DNA of 64,000 bases, taken from Meridianimarinicoccus marinus (GTDB lineage Bacteria; Pseudomonadota; Alphaproteobacteria; Rhodobacterales; Rhodobacteraceae). The DNA lies in the NCBI RefSeq assembly GCF_040689105.1, contig NZ_JBFBVU010000012.1:44462-108461 (forward strand). Reading direction: 5' to 3'. Shown here piece by piece: positions 42,978 through 51,370 of this stretch; positions within the stretch are counted from its first letter, which is position 1, and each line of letters begins with the position of its first letter. The notes under the pieces were generated by a model, which saw nothing but the letters and a program-made list of their open reading frames with translations, did no database searches and was not told the origin of the DNA. The position numbers were made by a program, and so were the translations under genes.

Positions 42978-44038
42978 GACCGCAGCGCCGCGTCGATGGC
43001 GGCGCGGTCGAGGCCGCTTTGGCCGATGACCACGAGGCGGGTTTCGCGCGGCTCTTCACCACCGAAGGGGCGGTCGAAGTAGCTGTCGACGCGCGGCCCC
43101 ACCGCTTGCAGGGTCAGCCGCAGCGGCTTGCCCGTCACGGCGGCGAAGCCCTTCAGCCGCAGGATGTCATGGGCGCGGATGACCTGCGCGACCTGTTCGG
43201 CGAACGCCTTGGCATCGGTGATTTCCGGGCGCGTGACGGTGAAGCTTTCGAAGTCGTCGTGGTCGTGGTGGTGGTGATCGTCGTGATCATCCTCGTCATC
43301 ATGATCGTGGTGGTGATGGTGCGGCGCGCCGCGCGCGTCCAGATCATCCTCGGCGCCGGCCCCTTGTCCCAGCAGCACGTCGACGGGCAGCGCGCCCATG
43401 GCGGCGCGGATCACCTGCACCCCGGCGCGGGCCTCGGCTTTCAGCTTGCCGGTCAGGGCCGAGGCCTCGGCCTCGTCCAGCAGGTCAGATTTGTTCACCA
43501 CGATCATGTCGGCGCAGGCGATCTGGTCTTCGAACAGCTCTGACAGCGGGGTTTCGTGGTCGAGGTTCTCGTCCAGCTTGCGTTGCGCATCCACCGCCGC
43601 CACCGAATGGGCGAAGCGGCCTTCCGAGACCGCCTTGCCATCGACCACGGTGACCACCCCGTCGACGGTGACGCGGGTGCGGATCTCGGGCCAGTTGAAG
43701 GCCTGCACCAGCGGTTGCGGCAGCGCCAGGCCCGAGGTTTCGATGACGATGTGGTCGGGGGCGTCTTCACGGGCCAGCAGCTTTTCCATGGTCGGGATGA
43801 AATCATCGGCCACGGTGCAGCAGATGCAGCCGTTGGACAGTTCCATGATGTCATCCTCGCGGCAGGTCTCGTCGCCGCAGCCTTTCAGGATATCGCCATC
43901 GACGCCCAGATCACCGAATTCATTGATGATTAGGGCGATGCGCTTGCCTTCGGCATGGGCCAGCATGTGGCGGATGAGCGTGGTCTTTCCGGCGCCGAGA
44001 AAGCCGGTGACGACGGTTGCGGGGATCTTGGCGGGCAT
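42974..44038 (-). CDS. cobW: CobW G3E-family GTPase, metal chaperone
   Basis: A 354-residue COG0523 GTPase thought to deliver cobalt to CobNST. Walker A is GFLGAGKTTLI at about residues 12-22, the metal-binding CxCC is SNGCICC, and the base-recognition motif is VVNKSDLL. Between the GTPase and C-terminal domains lies a His/Asp-rich loop (about 238-262) with runs HHHHHDHDDEDDHDD and HHHHDHDD, a probable metal-buffering site seen in many CobW proteins. It follows cbiM by 75 bp and overlaps the GNAT gene by 4 nt. The cob context makes the cobalt role convincing. Confidence 0.95.
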   Translation of the reverse strand: MPAKIPATVVTGFLGAGKTTLIRHMLAHAEGKRIALIINEFGDLGVDGDILKGCGDETCREDDIMELSNGCICCTVADDFIPTMEKLLAREDAPDHIVIETSGLALPQPLVQAFNWPEIRTRVTVDGVVTVVDGKAVSEGRFAHSVAAVDAQRKLDENLDHETPLSELFEDQIACADMIVVNKSDLLDEAEASALTGKLKAEARAGVQVIRAAMGALPVDVLLGQGAGAEDDLDARGAPHHHHHDHDDEDDHDDHHHHDHDDFESFTVTRPEITDAKAFAEQVAQVIRAHDILRLKGFAAVTGKPLRLTLQAVGPRVDSYFDRPFGGEEPRETRLVVIGQSGLDRAAIDAALRS

Positions 44039-44113
44039 GGGGAAATCCTTGGTGCGGATGGCAGAAGGCCGGAGCTGTCGCCCCGGCCCGGTCTGTCACC
44101 GATGGTGCCTGTG

Positions 44114-44785
44114 TCAGGCGGCGTTGTAGAGGCGCGGGGTCACCAGGCCGGTCCGGTCCAGACCGCGCAGCGATTTCGCGCCGGCCAGAACCGCCAGATC
44201 CACCAGCGGCTCGATCGCCACGACCAGCATGTAGGCCGCGCCGAAGCTGGCCACCGAGGCAAACGCGCCGAAGCCCTGACCGTAGAAGGCCCAGAACGCC
44301 ACCCAGGCCACGACGCCACCCTGATAGGCCGTCGAAAGCGCCAGCGCCTGGCTGTACTTCAGGTCCACATAGGCGGTGCCGGGGGCGATGATGCGCGCGG
44401 CCAGGGCCTTGAGCGCAAACAGTGGCACCAGCAGCGTGGTCACGTTGATGAAGTATTGCGGCAGGTCGAGCGGGGCGAAGAACAGCCCTTGCAGCAGCAG
44501 GCCCAGGGCCAGGCCAAGTGCGGCGGGCGCCGCGCCCAGCAGCAGGAACAGGGTCGAGCCCAGGATGAAGTGCACTTCCGACACGCCCACCGGGTAATGC
44601 GGCAGCAGTTGAAAGAACGAGAAGACGGCCGCCGTGGCCATGGCCGAGCGCGTCACCAGCGAGGTCAGGCCGCCGCTGCGCAGGGCCTCCCAGCCTAGTT
44701 TCAGGGTGACGCCCGCGGCGCCGGCGGCTGTTGCGAAGCTGAGCGCGATCTTGGCGCCGTTCACGATTCCGGGTTCGATATGCAT
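44114..44785 (-). CDS. CbiM-type cobalt ECF transporter permease
   Basis: A 223-residue inner-membrane protein with about six to seven helices, of the CbiM/NikM substrate-capture family. It begins MHIEPGIVNGAKI; the N-terminal Met-His amino-terminal metal site is the hallmark of these permeases. Further features are LPHYPVGVSEVHFILGSTLFLLLG with additional His residues. CbiN, CbiQ and the ATPase CbiO are not adjacent, so it may work as a minimal CbiM-like importer or share a remote energising module. It is the first gene after the cobalamin riboswitch, supporting cobalt as substrate. Confidence 0.88.
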   Translation of the reverse strand: MHIEPGIVNGAKIALSFATAAGAAGVTLKLGWEALRSGGLTSLVTRSAMATAAVFSFFQLLPHYPVGVSEVHFILGSTLFLLLGAAPAALGLALGLLLQGLFFAPLDLPQYFINVTTLLVPLFALKALAARIIAPGTAYVDLKYSQALALSTAYQGGVVAWVAFWAFYGQGFGAFASVASFGAAYMLVVAIEPLVDLAVLAGAKSLRGLDRTGLVTPRLYNAA

Positions 44786-44834
44786 ATGTCTTGTCCCTCT
44801 TCACCGTCCACCCGACGGCTTGGTTGCTGTTGCG

Positions 44835-45017
44835 TGCGGCAGGTCTCCTGGCTCGCGGGTCGATGGACGGCGCCGCCTTCCCGGGTTGCCCCAGTGGCCC
44901 TTGGCGCGCCCTCTCCGCTGACAGTCGCGGGGGCGGCTGTGGCAGCCGGCCCCAATTGGGTCGCCGGTTCCACATTCCCATTTGATCCCCTGGCGCTTTG
45001 CGCCGTCAGGGAACCAC
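44835..45017 (-). promoter_or_regulatory. Cobalamin (AdoCbl-type) riboswitch
   Basis: On the minus strand, 50 nt ahead of the cbiM-like gene, the conserved elements of a B12 aptamer occur in order: GGGAATGTGGAACCGG, the B12-box-side core GCCCCCGCGACTGTCAGCGG, GCCACTGGG, GGAAGGCGGC, and the near-invariant GAGCCAGGAGACCTGCC (44838-44854). Binding of cobalamin should reduce expression of cbiM-cobW-GNAT-cobN. Outer boundaries are approximate. Confidence 0.94.
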
Positions 45018-45170
45018 ACCCGGCGTTTGTCCGGCATGGCGGGATGCGGGTCAAGTCCGTTAGCGACACCAGCACGCGCAGTTGCGCCGGATAGGGGAGG
45101 GTTTTTCGCAGTGCCGTCAACAATATGTTGGTGTTTTACGCGAACGGGAAACCAGATCGTGGGTTGAGCG

Positions 45171-45199
45171 TTGACAGATGGCCGCACAGGCCGAACAAT
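45171..45199 (+). promoter_or_regulatory. Sigma-70-type promoter of smc
   Basis: A perfect -35 TTGACA (45171-45176), 17-nt spacer, and AACAAT (45194-45199, four of six matches to TATAAT). Transcription would begin near 45206, about 30 nt before the smc GTG. The TTG of the -35 box opens the same reading frame, which is why a false longer start is possible there. Confidence 0.6.
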
Positions 45200-45236
45200 C
45201 GGGGGCAATCAAGAATCAGGCTTCAGGCGGACCTTC

Positions 45237-48200
45237 GTGCAGTTTACCCGGCTCCGACTCAACGGCTTCAAGAGCTTTGTCGACCCGACCGATCTGGTGA
45301 TCGCCGCCGGGTTGACCGGCGTTGTCGGCCCGAACGGGTGCGGCAAGTCGAACCTGCTGGAAGCCCTGCGCTGGGTCATGGGCGAAACCCGCCCCTCGGC
45401 GATGCGCGGCGGCGGCATGGAGGACGTGATCTTCGCCGGCGCCGCCACGCGCCCGGCCCGCAACTTTGCCGAGGTCAGCCTGTCGATCGACAACGGCGAA
45501 CGGCTGGCGCCTGCGGCTTTCAACGACACCGACATGATCGACATCGCCCGCCGCATCACGCGCGACGCGGGCTCGGCCTATAAATGCAATTCCAAGGACG
45601 TGCGGGCGCGGGACGTGCAGATGCTGTTTGCCGATGCGTCCACCGGGTCGCATTCGCCCTCGCTGGTGCGGCAGGGGCAGATCTCGGAACTGATCAACGC
45701 CAAGCCCAAGGCGCGGCGGCGGATCCTGGAAGAGGCGGCGGGGATCTCGGGCCTGTACCAGCGGCGGCACGAGGCCGAGTTGAAGTTGCGGGCCACCGAG
45801 ACCAACCTCGAACGGATCGAGGATGTGGTCGAACAACTGGCCGGACAGTTGGCGCAATTGGCGCGGCAGGCCCGGCAGGCGGCGCGGTATCGGGCGTTGG
45901 GGCTGGAATTGCGCACTGCCGAGGGGCTGTTGCTGTACCGGCGCTGGCGCGAGGCGGATCAGGCGCTGCAAGCGGCGCGCGCGGCGCTGCGCGGGCAGAT
46001 GGTCGATGCCTCCCGCGCCGAGGCGGCCAGCCGCGAGGCGGTGGCGCGTCGCGAGACCGCCGAGGAAGCCCTGCCGCCCCTGCGCGACGAAGCGGCCATC
46101 GCTTCGGCGGTGCTGCAGCGGCTTGAGGTCGAGCGCGACACGCTGAAGGCCCAGGAATCCCGCGTGCGGGATGAAATCCAGACGCTGGACAACCGCCTGA
46201 CCCAGCTGACCCGCGACCGGGAGCGTGAGGCGGAACTGAACGGCGATGCGACCCAGACGCTGGCGCGGCTGGCCGAGGAACGCGAAGCGCTGGCCGAGGC
46301 CGGTGATGGCCACGACGACGCCATAGAGGCCGCGCGCGAAGCCGCCGAGGAAGCCGCCGAGGTTCTGGCCGAACGCGAATCCGCCCTGACCGCCCTGACC
46401 GAAGATGTCGCCCGACTGGCAGCCCGGCATCAGGCCGTGGAACGTCTGCTGGCCGACAGCCGCACCACCCTGTCGCGCAGCGAGGCCGAGACCGAGAAAG
46501 CCCGCGCCGCCGTGCAGGAGGCCCGCGCCGCCGTCGAGGCCGGGGAGTTGGCCGAGGTGAAGGCCCGCGCCGATCAGGATGCCGCTGAAGAGGCTCTGTC
46601 GGAGGCCGAAGAGGCCCTGTCGGACGCCGACGCCGAACGCGCCCGCCTGCAAGCCGCCGAAGCCGAGGCCCGCGCCGCGCGCAGCGAGGCCGAGGGCGAG
46701 GCCAAGGCGTTGCAGGCAGAGGTCGCAGCACTGCACCGTCTGGTGGCCCGCGAGTCCGGCTCTGGCACGCAGGTGCTGGACGTGGTGCGCGTCGAGACCG
46801 GCTATGAAAAGGCCTTTGGCGCGGCCCTTGGCGACGATCTGAAAGCACCGATCCTGGGGCAAGGGGCGAGCAGCGGCTGGGCCGATCTGCCGGGTTATGC
46901 CGCCCCGCAGGATTTGCCCACCGGGGTCACCGCCCTTGGCGAACATGTGACCGTTCCGGGCGTTCTGCAACGCCGGATGGGGCAGATCGGCGTGGTGACC
47001 GCCGAGGCTGCGCCCGCGATCTTGCCGAAGCTTTTGCCGGGGCAGAGGCTCGTTTCGCTTGACGGCGATCTGTGGCGCTGGGACGGCTATTGCGCGCGGG
47101 CCGAGGATGCGCCCTCGGCCGCGGCGCTGCAACTGGAACAGCAAAACCGGCTGGATGCGCTGGAAGCGGCGTTGGAGACGGCCGAGGACAAGGCCGAAAC
47201 CGCCGCCGATGTGCACGCCGATCTGGCGCAGGCGCTGTCCGATGCCGCGCTGGCCGACAAGGCCGCCCGCGAAGCGCGCCGCGCGGCAGACAGCCGGTTG
47301 GCCGACGCCAGCCGCGCCCAAAGCCGCGCCGAGGCCGACCGCAACCTGGCGCGCGGCAAGGTCGACAGCCTGTCGCTGGCCGTGGCGCGGCACGAGGAAG
47401 CCGCCGAAGCCGCCCGCCGCCAGTTGCGCGATGCCGAGCGTCAGGCCGGGGATCTGGAAGACCTCTTCGCCGCCCGCGCCCGTGTCGAGGACGTGCGCAC
47501 CACGGTCGAAGCCGCGCGCATCACCATGATGTCGCGCCGCACCGCGCTGGACGAATTGCGCCGCGATACAGTGGCCCGCAAGAACCGGCTGGCCGCGATC
47601 TCGCGCGAGATGGCCACCTGGCAGACCCGGCTGGCCAATGCCGAAACCCGGATCGCCGAATTTGCCCAGCGGATCGAAGAGACCGAAGACGCGCTTGAGA
47701 TCGCCCGCGGAGCACCCGAGGAACTGGAAGCCCGCGCCGAGGATCTGGCCGAGGGCATTGCCAAGGCCAGCGCACGCAAGTCCACAGCGCAGGCGCAACT
47801 GGCCGCCGCCGAAACCGCCCTGCGGGACGCCGCCGAGTTGGAACGCTCAACCGAACGCGCCGCCGGCGAGGCGCGCGAAACCCGCGCCCGCGCCGAAGCC
47901 CGCGTCGAGGCGGCCACCGAGGCCGCGGAAGCCGCCGTGGCCCGCATCCGCGAAGAGGCGGATCTTTCCCCGGCGGAACTGCTGGAAACCCTGGAAGCCG
48001 ACCCCGAACGGATGCCACCGTCGGAGGAGATCGAGGCCAGTATCGCCCGGCTGCGCCGATCCCGCGACGCCCTTGGCGCCGTCAACCTGCGCGCCGAGGA
48101 AGATGCCCGCGACGTGCAGCAGGAGCATGACACCCTGCTGGCCGAACGCATCGACCTGCAGACCGCCATCGGCAAGCTGCGCAACGGCATCGCCGGGCTG

Positions 48201-48692
48201 AACCGGGAAGGCCGCGAACGTCTGCTGACCGCTTTCGAACAGGTCAACACCTCGTTCGCGACGCTGTTTACCCATCTGTTCGGCGGCGGCGAGGCCAAGC
48301 TGGCGCTGGTGGAAAGCGACGATCCGCTGGATGCGGGGCTGGAGATCCTGTGCCAGCCGCCGGGCAAGAAACTGTCCACCCTGTCGCTGCTGTCGGGCGG
48401 CGAGCAGACCCTGACCGCGCTGGCCTTGATCTTTGCCGTGTTCCTGGCCAACCCGGCGCCGATCTGCGTGCTGGACGAGGTCGACGCGCCGCTGGACGAT
48501 GCCAATGTCACCCGCTTCTGCGACATGCTGGACGAGATGGCCCGGCGCACCCAGACCCGTTTCCTGATCATCACCCACCACGCGGTGACCATGAGCCGGA
48601 TGGACCGGCTGTTCGGTGTGACCATGGCCGAGCAAGGGGTCAGCCAGTTGGTCTCGGTCGATCTGAAGAAGGCCGAAACCCTGGTGGCCTGA
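45237..48692 (+). CDS. smc: Chromosome segregation protein SMC
   Basis: A 1151-residue structural-maintenance-of-chromosomes ATPase that, with ScpAB, organises and segregates the chromosome. Walker A GPNGCGKSN at 31-39; coiled coil 165-490; hinge about 500-640 (around GYEKAFGAALGDDLKAPIL); returning coiled coil to about 950; then signature LLSGGEQTLTALALIF (about 1050) and Walker B ICVLDEVDAPLDD (about 1075). GTG 45237 gives the canonical QFTRLRLNGFKSF start and lies downstream of a promoter; the longer frame from 45171 would start in the -35 box. ScpA/ScpB are not in the window. Confidence 0.96.
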   Translation: MQFTRLRLNGFKSFVDPTDLVIAAGLTGVVGPNGCGKSNLLEALRWVMGETRPSAMRGGGMEDVIFAGAATRPARNFAEVSLSIDNGERLAPAAFNDTDMIDIARRITRDAGSAYKCNSKDVRARDVQMLFADASTGSHSPSLVRQGQISELINAKPKARRRILEEAAGISGLYQRRHEAELKLRATETNLERIEDVVEQLAGQLAQLARQARQAARYRALGLELRTAEGLLLYRRWREADQALQAARAALRGQMVDASRAEAASREAVARRETAEEALPPLRDEAAIASAVLQRLEVERDTLKAQESRVRDEIQTLDNRLTQLTRDREREAELNGDATQTLARLAEEREALAEAGDGHDDAIEAAREAAEEAAEVLAERESALTALTEDVARLAARHQAVERLLADSRTTLSRSEAETEKARAAVQEARAAVEAGELAEVKARADQDAAEEALSEAEEALSDADAERARLQAAEAEARAARSEAEGEAKALQAEVAALHRLVARESGSGTQVLDVVRVETGYEKAFGAALGDDLKAPILGQGASSGWADLPGYAAPQDLPTGVTALGEHVTVPGVLQRRMGQIGVVTAEAAPAILPKLLPGQRLVSLDGDLWRWDGYCARAEDAPSAAALQLEQQNRLDALEAALETAEDKAETAADVHADLAQALSDAALADKAAREARRAADSRLADASRAQSRAEADRNLARGKVDSLSLAVARHEEAAEAARRQLRDAERQAGDLEDLFAARARVEDVRTTVEAARITMMSRRTALDELRRDTVARKNRLAAISREMATWQTRLANAETRIAEFAQRIEETEDALEIARGAPEELEARAEDLAEGIAKASARKSTAQAQLAAAETALRDAAELERSTERAAGEARETRARAEARVEAATEAAEAAVARIREEADLSPAELLETLEADPERMPPSEEIEASIARLRRSRDALGAVNLRAEEDARDVQQEHDTLLAERIDLQTAIGKLRNGIAGLNREGRERLLTAFEQVNTSFATLFTHLFGGGEAKLALVESDDPLDAGLEILCQPPGKKLSTLSLLSGGEQTLTALALIFAVFLANPAPICVLDEVDAPLDDANVTRFCDMLDEMARRTQTRFLIITHHAVTMSRMDRLFGVTMAEQGVSQLVSVDLKKAETLVA

Positions 48693-48788
48693 CAGGGTTA
48701 ACATACTGAATTACATATATTTGTTTGCGTTATTTGTTTGAAGCGCGCGCGGGTTTGGGCCACTTTCCGAAAAGGAAAGGGGTTCGGT
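48693..48788. other. AT-rich gap after smc
   Basis: A 96-bp stretch, clearly more AT-rich than its surroundings (TTACATATATTTGTTTGCG), with the direct repeat TTTGTTTG. Probably the promoter of the following small gene; no clear terminator for smc. Confidence 0.4.
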
Positions 48789-49193
48789 ATGCGCAAGGTT
48801 CATGTTCGACGGTTGGCGCTGTTTGCTGTGGCGATGCTTTTTGGGTTCACGGCAGCAGTGATGGTGCAGTCGCAGGGGGTCACCGGGCAGAAGCCCACCG
48901 ACGTTTTCTTTACCGAGGATGGGCTGGAAAGCCAGATCACCGGCGTTCGGCTGCGGTTCCAGGACGGCGGCGAGGCGCGGTTCTTCGCCGATCATCGCTA
49001 TGCGTACCTGCCCGGCGACGGGCGCGACGAACGGCGCGGCACTTGGGAAGTCTATGAGCGTGGGCAGGTCTGCGTGCGCTTCGACAGCGGTGCGGCGCGC
49101 TGCGACACGCTGGTGCGCAGCGCCAACCGGATGGTGCTGATTGCCGCCTCCGGCGACCGCTTCCCGGTGCGGTCGATGTTGTCGCTGCGGTAA
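48789..49193 (+). CDS. Small exported protein, unknown
   Basis: A 134-residue predicted periplasmic or membrane-anchored protein. A basic start (MRKVHVRRL) leads into one hydrophobic segment (ALFAVAMLFGFTAAVMV), then a compact domain: GVRLRFQDGGEARFFADHRYAYLPGDGRDERRGTWEVYE-like strands and two cysteines (VCVRFDSG, ARCDTLV) that may pair. The layout resembles small beta-sandwich proteins of unknown function. ATG 48789 is preferred, with AGGAAAGG upstream; a 17-codon extension lacks support. Confidence 0.7.
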   Translation: MRKVHVRRLALFAVAMLFGFTAAVMVQSQGVTGQKPTDVFFTEDGLESQITGVRLRFQDGGEARFFADHRYAYLPGDGRDERRGTWEVYERGQVCVRFDSGAARCDTLVRSANRMVLIAASGDRFPVRSMLSLR

Positions 49194-49202
49194 GGGCGGG
49201 AC

Positions 49203-49235
49203 GCCTCCGGCGGGAGTATTTGTGCCAAGAAAAAC
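49203..49235 (+). repeat. Dispersed GGAGTATTT repeat, copy E
   Basis: GCCTCCGGCGGGAGTATTT then GTGCCAAGAAAAAC. It fills the 42-bp gap between two convergent genes and ends at the last codon of the MltB-type gene. Confidence 0.88.
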
Positions 49236-50411
49236 TCAGAGCCGGGCCAGAAGATCCGGCGTTGGCCAGGCATCGGCGGGCAATCCGAGGCGCTGTTGTT
49301 CCGCTTGCACGGCGGCGCGGGTCTTGGCGCCGAGAATGCCGTCGATGCCGCCCACATCATGGCCGCGCCGGGTCAGTTTCTGTTGCAGTTGTTTTACATG
49401 ACCGGCGGACAGGGCGGGGCTGGGATTGCCCGCATTGAAGACCGGGGCGCCTTCCAGCCGCGTCGCGAAATAGGCGGCAGTGGTGACATAGACGAAGCTT
49501 TTGTTCCATTCGAACAGCACGTGGAAGTTCGGGTAGGCCAGGAAGGCCGGGCCGTTGCGGCCCTGGGGCAGCAGCAGGTCGGCTTTCATGTTGCCCGAGG
49601 GCAGTTTGCCCCAGCGCGGCGTGACGCCGGCGCGGGACCAGTCGCGCACCGTCTGGCCCTTGCCCAGCCCGCTGTCGGACCAGTCGAGGCTGGCCGGCAC
49701 CGTGACTTCCTGCAGCCAGGGTTCGTTCTTGCGCCAGCCAAGGCCGCGCAGCATTCTGGCGCCGGAGGCCAGCGCATCGGCGCTGGAGCTTTTCAGCCGC
49801 ACATGGCCGTCGCCATCCGCATCGACGCCATTGGTCAGGATGTCTTCGGGCAGCATCTGCACCTGGCCGATCTCGCCGGCCCAGGCGCCGGTGGTGGTGG
49901 CCGGGTTGAAATCGCCGCGCGCCGTCAATTCGATGGCCGCGAAGACCTGCGGGCGGAACAATTGCGGGCGGCGGCAATCATGGGAAAGCGTGAGCAGCGC
50001 GTTGCGGGTGTTGAAGTTGCCCTGCACCGCGCCGTAGTCGGTTTCCAGCGCCCAGAAGGCCAGCAGAATGCCGCGCGAGACGCCCTGGCTGCGTTCGATC
50101 TGGTCAAACAGGGAATCAAAGCGCGCCGTGTTCTTCGCCCCGTTCTGGATGCGGTTGGGGCTGATGACGCGCCGGGCGAAATCGGTGAAGGGCAGTTGGA
50201 AAATGCCCTGCGCGCGGTCGGCTTTCAGAACCGCTGAACTTTGCTGGGCACCGGACAGAAAGGCTTCGGTGGCGCGGCGGTCCAGCCCCTTGCGCGCGGC
50301 CTCTTGCCGGATGCCGTCGAGAAAGCCCGAGAAGCTGCCGCCGCAGGGGGTGGCGGCCTGCGCGGGCAGGGCAAATCCGAGGGCGAGGAGGGCGGCGGGG
50401 ATGAGGCGCAT
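49236..50411 (-). CDS. Lytic murein transglycosylase, MltB type
   Basis: A 391-residue periplasmic enzyme that cleaves glycan strands of murein. Signal peptide LIPAALLALGFALPAQA; catalytic Glu in LLAFWALETDYGAVQGNFNT, followed by GAWAGEIGQVQMLPEDI, the MltB signature. The C-terminal 60 residues (LQQKLTRRGHDVGGIDGILGAKTRAAV) form a peptidoglycan_binding_1 domain, common in alphaproteobacterial members. Unlike E. coli MltB it has no lipobox. Start supported by position and signal. Confidence 0.93.
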   Translation of the reverse strand: MRLIPAALLALGFALPAQAATPCGGSFSGFLDGIRQEAARKGLDRRATEAFLSGAQQSSAVLKADRAQGIFQLPFTDFARRVISPNRIQNGAKNTARFDSLFDQIERSQGVSRGILLAFWALETDYGAVQGNFNTRNALLTLSHDCRRPQLFRPQVFAAIELTARGDFNPATTTGAWAGEIGQVQMLPEDILTNGVDADGDGHVRLKSSSADALASGARMLRGLGWRKNEPWLQEVTVPASLDWSDSGLGKGQTVRDWSRAGVTPRWGKLPSGNMKADLLLPQGRNGPAFLAYPNFHVLFEWNKSFVYVTTAAYFATRLEGAPVFNAGNPSPALSAGHVKQLQQKLTRRGHDVGGIDGILGAKTRAAVQAEQQRLGLPADAWPTPDLLARL

Positions 50412-50455
50412 GGGGGGCTCCGGGCTGTTTTCCCGACCCTAGCAGACCCGGCAGC

Positions 50456-51370
50456 TCAGACCAGTGACAGGATCGCGACTGTCGCAACCAGCAGGGCCCA
50501 GACCTGCCAGAGGATGCGGACGGCGGCGTCGATCTGGAGCGGGCCGGGGGTGCGGATGCCCTCGGGCCAGACCCAGGGGAAGGGGCGCAGGGTGCCGTCA
50601 TAACTGCGCGGGCCGGACAGGGCCACATTCAGCGCGATGGCCATGGCGGCTTCGGGCCAGCCGGCGTTGGGGGACCGGTGCAGGCGGGCATCGCGGCGGA
50701 TGGCCTGCCATTGACCCCGGCGCGGCTTGCGCAGGGCGATGAGCGCGGCAGTCAGCCGGGCGGGGATCAGGTTCAGCAGATCGTCGAAACGGGCTGCGGC
50801 CCAGCCGAAGTCCTCATGCCGGGGGGTGCGGTAGCCGATCATGCTGTCGGCGGTGTTCGTCACCTTGTAAAGCAGCAGCCCCGGTAGCCCGCCCAGCAGG
50901 AACCAGAAGGCCGGGGCGACAACCCCGTCACTGAAATTCTCGGCAGCACTTTCGATGGCGGCGCGGCTGACACCGGGGGCGTCCAGATTTGCGGTGTCGC
51001 GCCCCACGATCCGGGCCACGGTGCGGCGCCCGTCCTGCAGCGAGATCCGCAAGGCGCGCGCCACATCCGCGACGTGATCGACCAGGCTGTGTTGGGCCAG
51101 CAAGATGGCGGCCAGCAGAATCTCGATCAGTGGCCCGCCGGGTAGGGCAGCCAGCACTTTGCCCAATGCGATGGCGCCCATTGCCAGGGCGGCCATCAGG
51201 GCCGTGCCTTTCAGCCGTCGCCGGGGACCCGCGTTGAAGCGCCGGTCGGCCCAGCCGATCAGCCGCCCCATCAGAACTGCCGGATGCGGCAGGCGATTCC
51301 ACAGCCAGCGCGGCTCTCCCAAAGCAGCGTCCAGCAGCAGGGCGAGGATCAGCGGCAGGGCGTGGCTCAC
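50456..51370 (-). CDS. cbiB: Adenosylcobinamide-phosphate synthase (CbiB/CobD)
   Basis: A 304-residue inner-membrane enzyme that attaches aminopropanol phosphate (or its precursor) to adenosylcobyric acid. Called CobD in the Pseudomonas denitrificans naming and CbiB in Salmonella. Motifs: HPAVLMGRLIGWADRRFN, SAAENFSDGVVAPAFWF, YKVTNTADSMIGYRTPRHEDFGW and LNLIPARLTA. About five hydrophobic segments. It overlaps the cobC stop as ATGA, completing a DUF1636-cobC-cbiB operon that makes and attaches the nucleotide-loop linker. Confidence 0.95.
   Translation of the reverse strand: MSHALPLILALLLDAALGEPRWLWNRLPHPAVLMGRLIGWADRRFNAGPRRRLKGTALMAALAMGAIALGKVLAALPGGPLIEILLAAILLAQHSLVDHVADVARALRISLQDGRRTVARIVGRDTANLDAPGVSRAAIESAAENFSDGVVAPAFWFLLGGLPGLLLYKVTNTADSMIGYRTPRHEDFGWAAARFDDLLNLIPARLTAALIALRKPRRGQWQAIRRDARLHRSPNAGWPEAAMAIALNVALSGPRSYDGTLRPFPWVWPEGIRTPGPLQIDAAVRILWQVWALLVATVAILSLV

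Noticed and set aside
43252..43322. CAT/CAC-rich tract in cobW as a simple-sequence repeat
   Set aside because: It encodes a functional His/Asp metal loop common in CobW proteins and is not a regular tandem repeat.
45171..45236. Longer SMC start (TTG 45171)
   Set aside because: The TTG lies in a good -35 box, the extra 22 residues are not SMC-like, and GTG 45237 gives the canonical N terminus.
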